From Leishmania infantum JPCM5 (Eukaryota; Euglenozoa; Kinetoplastea; Trypanosomatida; Trypanosomatidae): a stretch of 64,000 nt of DNA. This document shows, one piece after another, positions 9,722-19,911 of this stretch. Made by a program: the position numbers and the translations under genes. The stretch covers positions 196,001 to 260,000 of the forward strand of contig NC_009415.2 in NCBI RefSeq assembly GCF_000002875.2. Direction: 5' to 3'. The notes under the pieces are model-generated. The model was given only the letters and a program-made list of their open reading frames with translations. It made no database searches and was not told where the DNA came from. The stretch's first letter is position 1, and every line of letters begins with the position of its first letter.

Positions 9722-9776
9722 TAGCCCAAAGGATGCCGTTTCAAAGCCAGGGAGGGATTCGTTCAGGGTTCGAACC
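9722..9776 (+). promoter_or_regulatory. tRNA-like A box and B box, probable external promoter of U2
   Basis: TAGCCCAAAGG at 9722-9732 fits the Pol III A box, and the perfect palindromic GGTTCGAACC at 9767-9776 fits the B box. They have tRNA-like spacing, face away from U2 and lie about 105 and 150 bases upstream of its 5' end. I could not fold the stretch into a cloverleaf. Trypanosome small RNA genes (U3, U6, 7SL) use the boxes of divergent companion tRNAs, and U2 uses extragenic A/B-type elements. That role is inferred here. A T5 run at 9791-9795 follows. Confidence 0.7.
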
Positions 9777-9828
9777 TTGCAGAAGAAGCATTTTTCTCTA
9801 TCGTAGTGTATTAGAGCGCCAGCGCGTC

Positions 9829-9901
9829 GGGGATGTAGCTCAGATGGTAGAGCGACCGCTTAGCATGCGGTAGGTATTGGGATCGATACCCAACTTCTCC
9901 A
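9829..9901 (+). tRNA. tRNA-Ala (AGC)
   Basis: A full 73-base cloverleaf can be drawn. The acceptor is GGGGATG/CTTCTCC with discriminator A. The D arm is GCTC...GAGC, and the anticodon arm is ACCGC-TTAGCAT-GCGGT with anticodon AGC. The T arm is TTGGG-ATCGATA-CCCAA. The acceptor has one U-U mismatch and one G-U pair. The box A (TAGCTCAGATGG) and box B (GGGATCGATACC) internal promoters are present, CCA is not encoded and there is no intron. It is on the plus strand, against all protein genes in the window. Confidence 0.98.
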
Positions 9902-9903
9902 AC

Positions 9904-9908
9904 TTTTT
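9904..9908 (+). terminator. Pol III terminator of tRNA-Ala
   Basis: Five T residues begin two bases after the discriminator base of tRNA-Ala. Confidence 0.85.
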
Positions 9909-10299
9909 CACCCGTCACGATTGAAAAGCCTGGGCCGCAGTGGGGCGGCGGCCGCTTAAAACGAGGATGGTGCGAGGAAGGGGTTTGTTGGGAGAAATCG
10001 AGGAAGACGGGGGAGTAGTCCGAGGAAGAAGCCGATCGCGGCGAACAGTCGCATCGGTATCCCCTACGCGCGAATTTGTGCATTTTCTGCTCGCCGTGCA
10101 GACAAACTCACTCCCGCATATTACGCGCCTTTTTCGTTTGCGATACCGCAGAAGCGACACCGCGCACACTCTACACACGGGTGGTCCTGCTCATGACGTT
10201 GTTTTCTACGTTTTCATTCTTTGCCGTGCAGCACCCGCTCACTTCAGCTCTACCCCACGGTCCTGTCACAGGCTCGCGTCGCGTCTTGCGAAGCAGCGG

Positions 10300-10815
10300 T
10301 AGACACGCGGTACAGCCATCCGCCGACCCAGGCCTCCGAGCACGGCCTCTGGCCCAAACTCCACCCGCCCACCCGCCTCGCAGGTCGCCGCGCAGCCTCC
10401 CCCATCATTGCCGGTCACCACGCGGTGCAATCCTCCTCAGGCTGGCTCAGGGACCCCAAACCAGTAGACAGCGAGGGCTCCCGGTGGGTGGGTAGCATAT
10501 GCTCGGGTCGCACGGACGCTTCACCCGCCATATGGGTGGCACAAGCGTGCTCACAGCTGCAGGCCGCTCCGACGCCACACCATCCGTGACCTGGCAACCG
10601 ACATCGTCAGTAGCGATAAATCGGTCTCACCTCCTCACATCGTAGGCACCTGACTCTACCACTATCAGAGTTGGTTCAGCATTCATCAGGGGATAGGGGG
10701 AGGGGGACTGCCTGGCTCCTTCCCACGCCGAGTGGAGGTGCTGGACCCTGAAATGCCGCACACACGGAGGGTGTCCCCCCGTAACCAGGAAGCCCCCATT
10801 CGTTCGAAATAGAAA
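10300..10815 (-). mobile_element. SIDER2-like retroposon copy A
   Basis: This stretch aligns by eye with 52830-53220 over several blocks. Examples are GGCACAAGCGTG here against GGCGCAAGCGTG there, GCAGGCCGC in both, TCGTAGGCACCTGAC against TCGTAGGCGCCTGAC, a GG(G/A)ATAG...GGAGG block, and GGTGTCCCCCCG. Order and spacing agree and divergence is substantial. Dispersed, diverged repeats of about 0.5 kb in 3' UTRs match Leishmania SIDER elements, which can lower mRNA stability. The type-2 label is from memory of the signature. Orientation is the same as the permease mRNA. Confidence 0.75.
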
Positions 10816-13124
10816 AAGAATGAACGATTGTGAGGAGTCCGAAAGGGGCACCGGAAGAGCGAATCACGGACGAGCGTCGTTCAAGTCAGACACGCTATCC
10901 TTTTTTGGCCCGCTGCCCCTCACCTCTAGGAGTGCTGAAAAGAAGAAAAGCGACGGCAGAGTAGAGAGCGAAAGCAGGTGCGTGTGCTGTAAAACAACAC
11001 AACCGCACCTTCGTTTTTGTGGCTGCAGAGAAGAGCGTCAAGTGTCTGATCGTATACTCCACTGTGCAGTGGTGCCCCAAACCATCGAGTGCGTTGGGTT
11101 TCACAGCGTGGAGGCTGGCGCGACAAACGCTGTCTCGATGGGGCGGGCGGGCGCGTGTCAAATACGCCTCGCCCGATCCGCAGCCACGCAGGATCAACAG
11201 TGGGGCGGGGCGCGGAGCACTCAAGCTGAATAGATGCGAAAAACAAAACACAGGAAAACGTTAGGTGGGGCGCACGCAAAGTCTGGCGTTCCCTTCGGCG
11301 ATGCGCAGCGGTGGCGGACTTCGTTGTTTGTTTGTTTAGGCTTTGCCGTTGGTTGTCGTTACGCCAGCACCGGAGCATTCGTCGACACAACACCATCCAG
11401 AGACTGCGGCATACGCTAGCTGGCTGGGAGAAAGACATCACCGCCAAGGAGGAGGGACCACGGTTGTGGAGGAAAAAAAAGCGAAAACATGTAGCGCGCA
11501 GAAGGAGCAGCCACCGGCCGGACCAACCAAGAAGAGGGAGAAGATGAGCCCGCTCACTCGTGGCCCACGGCCTTGAGACAAGCGCCCGCGCACCTCGTGC
11601 ACTGGGCGTTGATTCGCTTTCGCATCCGAAGTAAGAGTGAGACAGAGAAGGCACATCAAGCACGGAGGCACGACCGAAGGCGAAGAGGAAAAGGAAAGCA
11701 CGCGAGCAACGACGCGGTCAAAAAAAAAAAGAAAACATGTGCGCGCACCCGATGTACCGTAAACACGCAAAAAGTGACACCGGTCCGACCAACTCTCTTT
11801 ACTGGAGTGCTTTCGGAGCACCCTCGAGCTCTTGCCGTTTTCCTATTGATGTCGTTTCCTTGTGCGTGTGCACCTCACCGCAAGCACGACTGGTAGACGT
11901 GCAGCAGCGTCGTAGGGCACAGAGTTGCCGACAGACATTGGAGAGCCCAACAACAAGAGAACCGGCATCGCATGCGCGCATCCCGCTTCGAGGCACAAAC
12001 ATCGTGAAAGGACACGACGCACGCGGACAGGCGAGTGCACACAGCAAATGGCTGCAGAGACATGCTGCTGCGGGTGAGACTGTAACAGCCTCCTTCGCAG
12101 TAGTGTACGTGGCATGCGAGGGGCGAGGCGGGTGGGGAGGACGTTTGCTTCTTACGCATGGCAAAAGAGAAATGCCACCCCGAAAGGGGAGAAACACGGC
12201 GACGTGAAAAAACAAACCTCAAGGAGGCCATACGCAGAGGATGACAAGGCCTACACAGCAGGCTCATCGCAGTCTGCCCATGCATGATCCGCCCAAACAA
12301 ATGTCACACCACATACGCATGTGCTCGTGGATGCGCTCGCCCACAAATGCCGCGCGGAAGCACTCGCTGAGGTGCCGCACCCGACAGAATCGCACCTTGC
12401 CGCGTCGAAGCCGTGCGGGCCCATCAACGAAGTCAGCGAGGCTACGCAGCACACAGACACGGAGTGGGCAGCGAGGCGAGCGTGTGGACGGGGAAGGGAC
12501 AGCGTGAGGCAGGAGGGGAGGAGAGTAGGGGCGGCGAGCGTTTTCAGCAGCGTCGAGCCGAAGAACACAGTAAAGAGGGGGCGGGAGAAAGGGAGCGCAA
12601 ATCGCACAGCGCAGCACGAACAGCGGCGGAGCCACGCACTGCACGCGCCGCCTCTTCATCGCACCCATTTCGTGGTTACACTCTCAGACCACGCGCACCC
12701 CTTTTCGTTTCCGTTTCTGCTGCACAAAGAGAGCGAGGAAAGCGTGCAACGTTGATGGAGGGCAAACTCTCTTGTGGCGATTGACGGCATCTGTCAGCGG
12801 CGTGTGCGGGTCAGTGCGAGCGCTTGTGGTCGATGGAAAACTAGATGCGCTCCGTAAAGGAAGTCCTCCGATAATAAAAGTTGCAGCAAGAAAGAAGCAG
12901 GGCAGCAGAGCGAATCCACAACGGTGAAGTTGCGCGCTCTTGTTCGCGCATCTACGCGTCTTCGCTCCTGCGAGAAGTGCGCCGATCGTGCGCGCTGGAG
13001 AGACATCTGAGGCCTGCGCATACGCACCACCTGAGAAGGAGTGGGGGAGGGCGTGAGATCATTTAGCGCCAAGAAAATGCGTCTTTCCTGCGTCTATCAC
13101 TCATGCGAAGGAGAGAGACCCCCC

Positions 13125-13143
13125 CACACACACACACACACAC
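13125..13143. repeat. (CA)n microsatellite
   Basis: About nine CA units follow a short C run. On the transcribed strand it is (GT)n. Confidence 0.9.
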
Positions 13144-14146
13144 CGCTACAAAATGAAAAAACGAGAAGCATCCGAGCGTCACAAACGCCTCCATATACAC
13201 ACAGCAGCAGGAAAGATAAAAGATGTCCACTGAAGTAGTGCGTACCCAGGAAAGCAGGAGAGAGATAATGATGATGCGAAGAACGGAAAGAAAAACAGGG
13301 ACGTACACACCCAATGAAAAGAAGACGAGCGACTCAAGAAGAGGGAGGAGAAAGCAGCGAGCATATGCGCCAGCGTATCAGAAGAAAAAGCGAAGGCAAC
13401 GCAGAAGAGCGGAACATGTCTCACCGTTGGCTCAACCCACCCACACGCCGAATAAAAAGATGCGCGCCACACAGTCCTCTTCATCGCCTTGCATTGCCGT
13501 CCCCACTGCTCCCGTGCGCAGGCAGCGAAGACGAACGTTCGCATTCGTCTTCCATGCGAGAAGTCACATCTGCACCGGTCGCCTACACGCGCACCCTTCC
13601 CATCTTCCGTGCCTCTCACTCGGCACGGCGACGGACGCGCAAGGGAAGACGGCAAAAAGGAGTGCGTGAGGGCGTAAATAGGGCCGGTGCTACCAGGAGA
13701 ACGGGCTCGTCAGAAGGGGCAGCATCGGCGACGGCCAGAAAGTTGCGCGGCCCGTGGAAGAGACAGGCAAAGACGTCCTGGCAGAAGAGGCTGGAGGAAG
13801 TCGCGGACAGACAACACAGCAGAGGTGAACAGTCCCTCCATCCACTAACAGCTGCCGATCCTTTGGTCAACGAAAAAGAAAACTTCGTTTCTGCGAGTGG
13901 CAGCAGCGGCACAGGGAGGGAGAGAGAGAAAGAGGCAGCCCCGTGTCCGCACAACGCTCGATGCGCAAGCAACGCGAGGCGGAGGCGGAGGGAGGGGAGA
14001 AACAGACACAGACAGACGCACAGGAACGTACAGTGCTCAAGCAAAACTGCACTTCTGAGTGAAACAATACGGCGACAGTGCGATCTGCTCTGCTGCCCGG
14101 CTCATGCACAGCACCCCCGTGCACGGTCTACGCACTGGCCGAGGGC

Positions 14147-15676
14147 CTACACGAAGAAGCTAAAGTACACGGTGGAAACGGTGCCAAAGACAATGGAAAC
14201 AACACCGCAGATAAGCAGGAAGTAAGTGGCGAGGTAGTACCAGATACCCACCTTCTTGAGGTTCCAGCTGCCAGCGTACATGACAAACAACGCCGGGAAT
14301 ACAAACCCAATGAAGCCGCCAGAGAGAGCGCCGGCAAGTCCAAAGACGATGTTGATATCGGGTACGAACAAGCCGAGGATGAGAGCGCCGATGGCCATCG
14401 GCACACTCACCAGGGTGTGCTTCCAGTACGGCATCGTCTCCACGTCCCAGTGCATCACCTGGAACAGCGCCGTGCGGCAGGCGAGCATGTCCAGCGAGAA
14501 TGAGGCGCACAGCTTTACGATGATGCCGGGAAAGACAACGAAGAAGATGGGGCTTTGGTAGGGGCTGTACCTTTCCAGGATGTTGCCCTTCAGAGAAGGC
14601 CCGAAATCTGCGTAGCCGAAGAAGCCAGTGAGGAAGTAGAGCGTTGCACAGATACTGCAGCTCAGGATGGCCTGAAGTGTGATCATGCGAGTTGTTCTCT
14701 CGGTGTTCTCGACGATAATACGGCCAACGTTCACCTGGCACAGGTAGCTGAAGCAGAAGATGGACAACCCCGAGACGGCTTCATTGCCGGGACGCACCAT
14801 AACGAGGTCCTTGCGGATGCCGTCCTTCAACCCGTACACGATGGAGTGATAGATGGCGCAGATGACAAAAAACACAATGAAGAAGACACCGACGGCGGAC
14901 ATGTAGCGGAGGGAGTTGATCTTCTTGGGCAGCACCAGCGGCAGCATAAATAGCAACCAGACGCCGCTCATGATGCAGCGACGGCCGCTCTTCTCCTGCA
15001 GGAATGGTGGCACCTTAGGGTGCGCGAAGATCGGCTTGAGGATGTCGCCAATGGCGATGACGAAGCCCACCGAAGCACCGAAGCAGAGTATCCACATGAG
15101 CACGGCCGCAACGATGTCACCACCACGACCGAAGAGAGCGCGGGCAAGTCCCTCGAAGCTGTAGATGCCGGTCTTCTCCATGGCGTTAGACAACAACGTG
15201 ATGGAGAGCACGGTAAGACTGGTTATGATCACGAGGTAAAACACCGCCATGATTATCCCCGATGTGTTGAAGGCGGACGGGATCGACATAATACCGGCAC
15301 CAAGCGTCACACACGCCAGGTTGACTGCGCCAGAGAGCAGGCCACCGTGCGGGATGATGGCGTTGAAGATACGAGAGAAGATGTTTCGCCGCGCCCGTCT
15401 TTTCGCACCCCTCACCTCGTCCGGTGCCTGAGAGCTTGGGAGTGGCTGGCCCTCGGTATCTCGGTCAACGCCGTTTTGCATAGGAAGATCTGGGCACTCG
15501 TAAAGGAGCTTCCGGCCGCCACCGCAGGAGAATTCATCGTCCACGTCCACCCATTTGGGGTCCATATCCCCCAGTGCTGCCGCAGGCGCTTCATGGCAAT
15601 CGCTGCGACAATGTCCTTTCAGCTCCACCTCATCCTTGCCAAGCGTGTGGGACAGTGGCACACGGTTGCCAGGCAT
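14147..15676 (-). CDS. Amino-acid permease, AAAP family, copy 2 (509 aa)
   Basis: This is a polytopic amino-acid transporter of the same family as its two neighbours. The polar N-terminus of about 100 residues begins MPGNRVPLSHTLGKDE and contains an acidic stretch. The first helix carries NLACVTLGAGIMSIPSAF, which corresponds to STTIGAGILGLPAAF in copy 1. About ten more membrane segments follow, with the family block DINIVFGLAGALSGGFIGF near the end and a short C-terminal tail. Length is typical of Leishmania AAT proteins. The start at 15676 is the first Met in frame after a stretch without coding character, and the N-terminal residues are not hydrophobic. Loops and N-terminus have diverged strongly from copies 1 and 3, so these are old duplicates that may carry different substrates. 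Confidence 0.93.
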   Translation of the reverse strand: MPGNRVPLSHTLGKDEVELKGHCRSDCHEAPAAALGDMDPKWVDVDDEFSCGGGRKLLYECPDLPMQNGVDRDTEGQPLPSSQAPDEVRGAKRRARRNIFSRIFNAIIPHGGLLSGAVNLACVTLGAGIMSIPSAFNTSGIIMAVFYLVIITSLTVLSITLLSNAMEKTGIYSFEGLARALFGRGGDIVAAVLMWILCFGASVGFVIAIGDILKPIFAHPKVPPFLQEKSGRRCIMSGVWLLFMLPLVLPKKINSLRYMSAVGVFFIVFFVICAIYHSIVYGLKDGIRKDLVMVRPGNEAVSGLSIFCFSYLCQVNVGRIIVENTERTTRMITLQAILSCSICATLYFLTGFFGYADFGPSLKGNILERYSPYQSPIFFVVFPGIIVKLCASFSLDMLACRTALFQVMHWDVETMPYWKHTLVSVPMAIGALILGLFVPDINIVFGLAGALSGGFIGFVFPALFVMYAGSWNLKKVGIWYYLATYFLLICGVVSIVFGTVSTVYFSFFV

Positions 15677-18285
15677 GTTAGGCGTGCGCGTGTGACTTTT
15701 CCGGTTGGATTAGCGTGCTAGCGCTGTATGGAGATGTCGAGCTTTCGAGAGAGGCAGCGAGGCGGTCACAGTTTTCCGGGTGGCACTTGAATGTCGGTAA
15801 CGCCAGGGCAGGAAAAAAGAGGCGACGCGATAAGCAAGAGACAGTGCGAGCGAGTGATCCGATAGCGAACAACGAACCAACACACAAAAAAGGAAGGGTG
15901 CTAACCTCTTTACGTTTCTATATATATATATATCTGTGTGTGCGTGGTTTGTGCCTTGACTGGTTCAGCACCCTAGTAGTGTACGATGGTAAGGAGGGGG
16001 TCGGTGGGTGGGAAGAACGGACGTTTTGGCCTACCAGTACGTCCGTTTCGTATTCACGGAAATGCTTGTGGCTGTGTAGTACAAGAGCAAGAGTGAGAGA
16101 GAGACACAAACATGTGGTGCTTCATGTTGTTTTAGATTTTGGCCGACTCGTTGTTCTCGCCGACAGAATGGCGGGCAACTGCGAAGAAGGGAAGGATAGA
16201 AAGAAAACCAAGCCGTAGTGAATCCTCCGCTGTGAGGGGTCCACAAAAACACACAGGAAAAACAAGCAAACAAGAGAGGATGCGCTGACGCTCACCGTGT
16301 TGTAAATGCCCCCCACCCACCCACCTACCCACCCCCCAACCCCGCTCCTCCTCTTCCGCCTTTCCTCTTCCTTCGTGTCTGTGTCGCAGCTCCGAGGCGC
16401 GCACAGATGACGAATGCGTGTATGAGCCGTGCTCGCGATGGCGTGAGGCGACAGCGGGGTAGAGGAAGGAAGGGAAGGCAGGGACACACACACACACAAA
16501 ATAGACCCAAACCAAATGGATCACCGTAGCGCCGTGTATGCCGTGGTGAGCTCGGAAAAGACGCAGACTCGGGAAACAAACAAGGAGAAAGACGAGAGAG
16601 AGGAGAGACAGCACAAAACAACCAACAACGTGTGCGTGCAATGAAAGGGAGCGGATGCGGAAGAAGGACCTCGTTTGTGTGCTGCGCTGTGGTGTTGTCT
16701 TTTTGGTAGGTGCATGTTCGTGTGTGTGCCATGGGATAAAGAGACACGTACACACATGTGCGTACAGGCATGGCCGCACGTACACTCAGGCGCAGAAGCC
16801 AGGCAGAAAGGGATGCGCAAGAGAGAGCCAACGGGTGAAGAGGGTCGCATAGGCCAACTTGGATGACGCCAACACAGCGGGGGTGCTGCACCCCGCTGGG
16901 CAGAATTCCCCGAGCCTCGCTAGCAAGACCGCAAACAGCATTCTGGTCGTACAAGAGAGAAACCAGGCGATGTGATGCGGGCTGGGCGAGGAAGGGAGGG
17001 ACGCCCTCCCGTGGTGTCTCTGTCACCGGCGCCCAAAGCCTCATACGCGCATGGATGGGCCCCACACACTCGTGCACTCTACCTTCGATTTGTTTGCGTT
17101 GGTGGTGCCCCCTCCGTGATACAGTCCTGATCTTGCATGCCATATATAGTGGTGGTGGTGGGGAGATTGTCCCCGTAATCGCGCATCCACTGCGCGTGTG
17201 TAATGCACCCTTGGAGATACGACACGCTTCTTCACTAAGTTAAAAAAGAGGGCCTGTGTAGAACGTCAGGCCCTCTTTGCAGAGGGAAGGCCTTAGGCTC
17301 GGCAGAATAAGGTGAGAGGCGCGACACGCATCCGCCCACTCCGCAACGACGGAGATGATATGCAGATATACACACACGGCCTTTGATCGTCTGTCTTTAC
17401 ACTGGATCGATCAACTTTACAGAAGAAAGTTAGAAGACGAAAGCGGTGAAAGGAAAAGAGGGGCACACGGGAAAAGAGACATGCCAGCGGTCCAGTTAAG
17501 CACAAACACGACGAGGTCACTGCCGCCGTGTCTGGCGGTACGATAGTGGGAGTCCGGGGTGGGGTAGGAAGCGACACGCTGAGCCACAGTTGCCTTGGTG
17601 TGGAGGAGAGAGAGAGAGAGAGCTGTTGGAGAAGACCGATATCATCGTGGCCAACGTCCACTGCCCACCCTCACTTCCGAAAAGAGAAAACGGGTAGCGT
17701 AAACGGACAGAAGACTGAAAAACGCGATGAGCCCGTGCCCGGCATTCACGCACACGCAGCGATGCTGCACAGGGCGCATCGTCGTGAGCGTCAGCCAGCG
17801 CCACGAGTGAAAGGCACAGAGAGAGAAAGAAAGAAGACCGAAAAAGAAAAAAAAGTCGTCGCCGACACGCGAAGGAAAAAAAACGGAAAAGCGAAAGACG
17901 TCTCTGCTCAGCCTGGCGCTTCTACGTCACGCCCATTCGAGTAGCACCGTGCTTGTATGTCTGGAGAGAGACTCCCACGCTAACCATACACCTCCGTATG
18001 CCTCGTGTTCTCCACATCCGCTCTCTCTCTTCCACATCTCATCTCGAAGGTTATCGTGGCTGCTTGACTAGAAGAGCGCAGTTCACGTCCATTCACCGCC
18101 GTTTTAGGGGGATCGCGCACATGCTTCACGAATGTACAGTTCATGGGAAGAGGGAAAGGGGAGACACACGCACGCTCAGCAGTACTCGGTGCGGGCCTAC
18201 AAGAGAAGAAAACGACACGCAAAAAAATGAAAGTAAACACCCACGCTTCTGTTCCTTCCCACGTCTCCTCCCCCATGTGCGTCGC
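15677..18285. other. 2.6-kb spacer between permeases 2 and 3
   Basis: No gene seen. It contains a (TA)n run at about 15919-15934, a C/A-rich block at 16307-16345 (ACCCACCC units), a CA run near 16489-16498, and a perfect hairpin at 17245-17278. It probably holds the 3' UTR of permease 3 and the 5' leader of permease 2. Confidence 0.7.
17245..17278. repeat. Perfect 12-bp inverted repeat (GC-rich hairpin)
   Basis: AAAGAGGGCCTG at 17245-17256 pairs exactly with CAGGCCCTCTTT at 17267-17278 around a 10-base loop. It lies about 1 kb downstream of the permease 3 stop codon on the transcribed strand. It could be a 3' UTR stem-loop. It resembles a bacterial terminator in shape only. Confidence 0.75.
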
Positions 18286-19911
18286 TTACGAGACGAAAGA
18301 TCTCTGGGAGGTGCTGTAGATGGTGGTGACGGTGCCAAAGACCACTGAAACAACACCTCCGACGAGCAGCAGGTGCGTGGCCACGTAGTTCAGCAGGCCA
18401 ACTTCGCGCAGGTTGAAGTCACCAGTGTACATATAGAACAGCGCTGGCATAATCATGCCGATGATGCCACCGCAAAAGGAGCCCAGCAGTCCCAGGACGG
18501 TGTTGACGGTCGGGATAAAGAGACCGCAAAGCAGCGCGGCTGTCGCCGGAACGGCCATGACGAGGCAGTGCTTCCAGTACGGCACCTCCTCCGGCGTCCA
18601 GCGAAAGAAGTGGTAGAGGGCGTCACGGAACGGGATCATATGGAGGGCGAAGGCAACGCAGATCTTGATGACGATGCCAATGTAGCCGACCGCCATGTAG
18701 GGCTCCTTGATGGGGTCGTACAGGGAGAGCACCGAGTCTCGCACTTTGGAGCCGAAATCCGCGTAGCCGAAGATGCCCGAGAGGATGTAGAGCAGCACGC
18801 ACATGCCAGTGGCGATGGTTGTGTAGAGGGTAAAGTGGAGCACCGTCTTGTGCTGCATCTCAAAGAAGATGTCGTAGGCGTTCAGCTGCACCATCAAACT
18901 GAAGAGAAACACGCCGAGGCCCTCCAGCGCCTCGTTGCCAGTGCGCATCATGCGCATCTCGCTTCGAATCGATGGGTTGTGCAGCCCATGCGTGGCGGAG
19001 TGCCCAATCATGCATGCCACAAAGTACACAATGAAGAGCACACCAAAGGTGGACACGTAGCGCAACGAGTTCACCTTCTTGGGAAACACGAGCGGCAACA
19101 TGAAGGTGAGCCACACCACCGACGTTATGATGCGGTTGCCCTGCTTTGTCTTCAGGAACGCAGGCGCGCTCGGGGCATTCAGGATGGGGCTCAGCAGCGT
19201 GCTCGTTGCGATGATGTACGCGACAGACCCACCGAAGCACTGGATGATGATGAGCACAGCGAGAAAGTAGTCGGCGCCGCGGCCGAGCAGCACACGCGCC
19301 GACTGGGCATAGGTCCGAAGCCCTGTCTTGACCATCACCTTCGCCAGAAGGTTCATGGAGTAGATTGTGCCAGCCGCAGCCAGGATGAGGTAGACGCAGG
19401 ACATGATCACCCCGCTCAGGTTGAAGCCGGAGGGGATGGAGATGATGCCGGCACCGAGAGTGGCGGAGGCAAGGTTGAAGGTGGTGGCGAGGAAGCCGCC
19501 AAATGGCACGACCACGTTGAAGTAGAAACGCAGCACGTGAATCGCCTTGCGCAACGTCCCGGGCGGCTTTGGCGGATGCTGGTCAGCTTCGTCGCCCTCC
19601 TCCCCGCTTTCCAACACGCGTTTTAGGTGACTGCCCCCGTGCGTGTCATCGTTCTTGTGCAACCGATGCCCATCCAGAAGCACCTCCGACACGCCAAGCG
19701 GCTCCATGTCGATGTTAGACAAGTTGATGCTCATGCGGCGACTGTAGTCGTCCTCCTTGAGATTCTCACCGTTATCGTGCATCGACCGCGGCTGCGAAAA
19801 GACGGAAACACTGCGGGGGGCGGTTTCCTGCTGCTGATCATCCTCGCGCTGGTGCAGGCCTTGTGCATTGCTCACCAACGGCGCTCTGTCGGGGGGATTC
19901 GGCGTGCTCAT
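18286..19911 (-). CDS. Amino-acid permease, AAAP family, copy 3 (541 aa)
   Basis: This is the third permease of the array and the first transcribed. The long polar N-terminus (about 135 residues, starting MSTPNPPDRAPLV, rich in Asp/Glu/His/Ser) is likely cytosolic and regulatory. The first membrane helix carries NLASATLGAGIISIPSGF. Further helices are regularly spaced and the late block TVNTVLGLLGSFCGGIIGM matches the other copies. The frame is open to 19974, but the extra 21 residues (FFFGF-rich) lie in the pyrimidine tract before an AG close to the ATG at 19911, so 19911 is preferred. A long open frame on the opposite strand (about 18373-19626) is a compositional shadow, His/Glu/Arg-rich without domains. 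Confidence 0.93.
   Translation of the reverse strand: MSTPNPPDRAPLVSNAQGLHQREDDQQQETAPRSVSVFSQPRSMHDNGENLKEDDYSRRMSINLSNIDMEPLGVSEVLLDGHRLHKNDDTHGGSHLKRVLESGEEGDEADQHPPKPPGTLRKAIHVLRFYFNVVVPFGGFLATTFNLASATLGAGIISIPSGFNLSGVIMSCVYLILAAAGTIYSMNLLAKVMVKTGLRTYAQSARVLLGRGADYFLAVLIIIQCFGGSVAYIIATSTLLSPILNAPSAPAFLKTKQGNRIITSVVWLTFMLPLVFPKKVNSLRYVSTFGVLFIVYFVACMIGHSATHGLHNPSIRSEMRMMRTGNEALEGLGVFLFSLMVQLNAYDIFFEMQHKTVLHFTLYTTIATGMCVLLYILSGIFGYADFGSKVRDSVLSLYDPIKEPYMAVGYIGIVIKICVAFALHMIPFRDALYHFFRWTPEEVPYWKHCLVMAVPATAALLCGLFIPTVNTVLGLLGSFCGGIIGMIMPALFYMYTGDFNLREVGLLNYVATHLLLVGGVVSVVFGTVTTIYSTSQRSFVS

Larger units (their letters stand above)
9909..14146. other. 4.2-kb spacer between tRNA-Ala and permease 2
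   Basis: No gene seen. The left part holds a SIDER2-like copy. From about 10,900 to 14,100 the plus strand is very purine-rich (pyrimidine-rich on the transcribed strand). Its apparent ORFs are Arg/Ser/Lys-rich on the plus strand and Leu/Ser/Pro-rich on the minus strand, with no domain. It probably includes the 3' UTR of permease 2. Confidence 0.7.

Noticed and set aside
9722..9790. A second functional tRNA between U2 and tRNA-Ala
   Set aside because: A and B boxes are good, but I could not form acceptor, D or anticodon stems, so it is called a promoter element only.
12251..12755. Overlapping ORFs on both strands at 12.2-12.8 kb
   Set aside because: Frames on both strands have Ser/Arg/Ala-rich composition and mirror each other. 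No domain, and lengths are what GC-rich sequence gives by chance.
13314..14225. 303-codon plus-strand ORF upstream of permease 2
   Set aside because: The product is Arg/Ser/Lys-rich low complexity with no hydrophobic core. The plus strand is purine-rich here as expected for a trypanosomatid pyrimidine-rich transcribed spacer, and it opposes all other genes.
17245..17278. Rho-independent terminator
   Set aside because: The shape fits, but this is a eukaryotic Pol II polycistronic region where such terminators are not used. Kept only as a hairpin.
18373..19626. 417-codon ORF antisense to permease 3
   Set aside because: It lies exactly opposite a clear permease. The His/Glu/Arg/Val composition is what a GC3-rich membrane-protein gene gives in its shadow frame.
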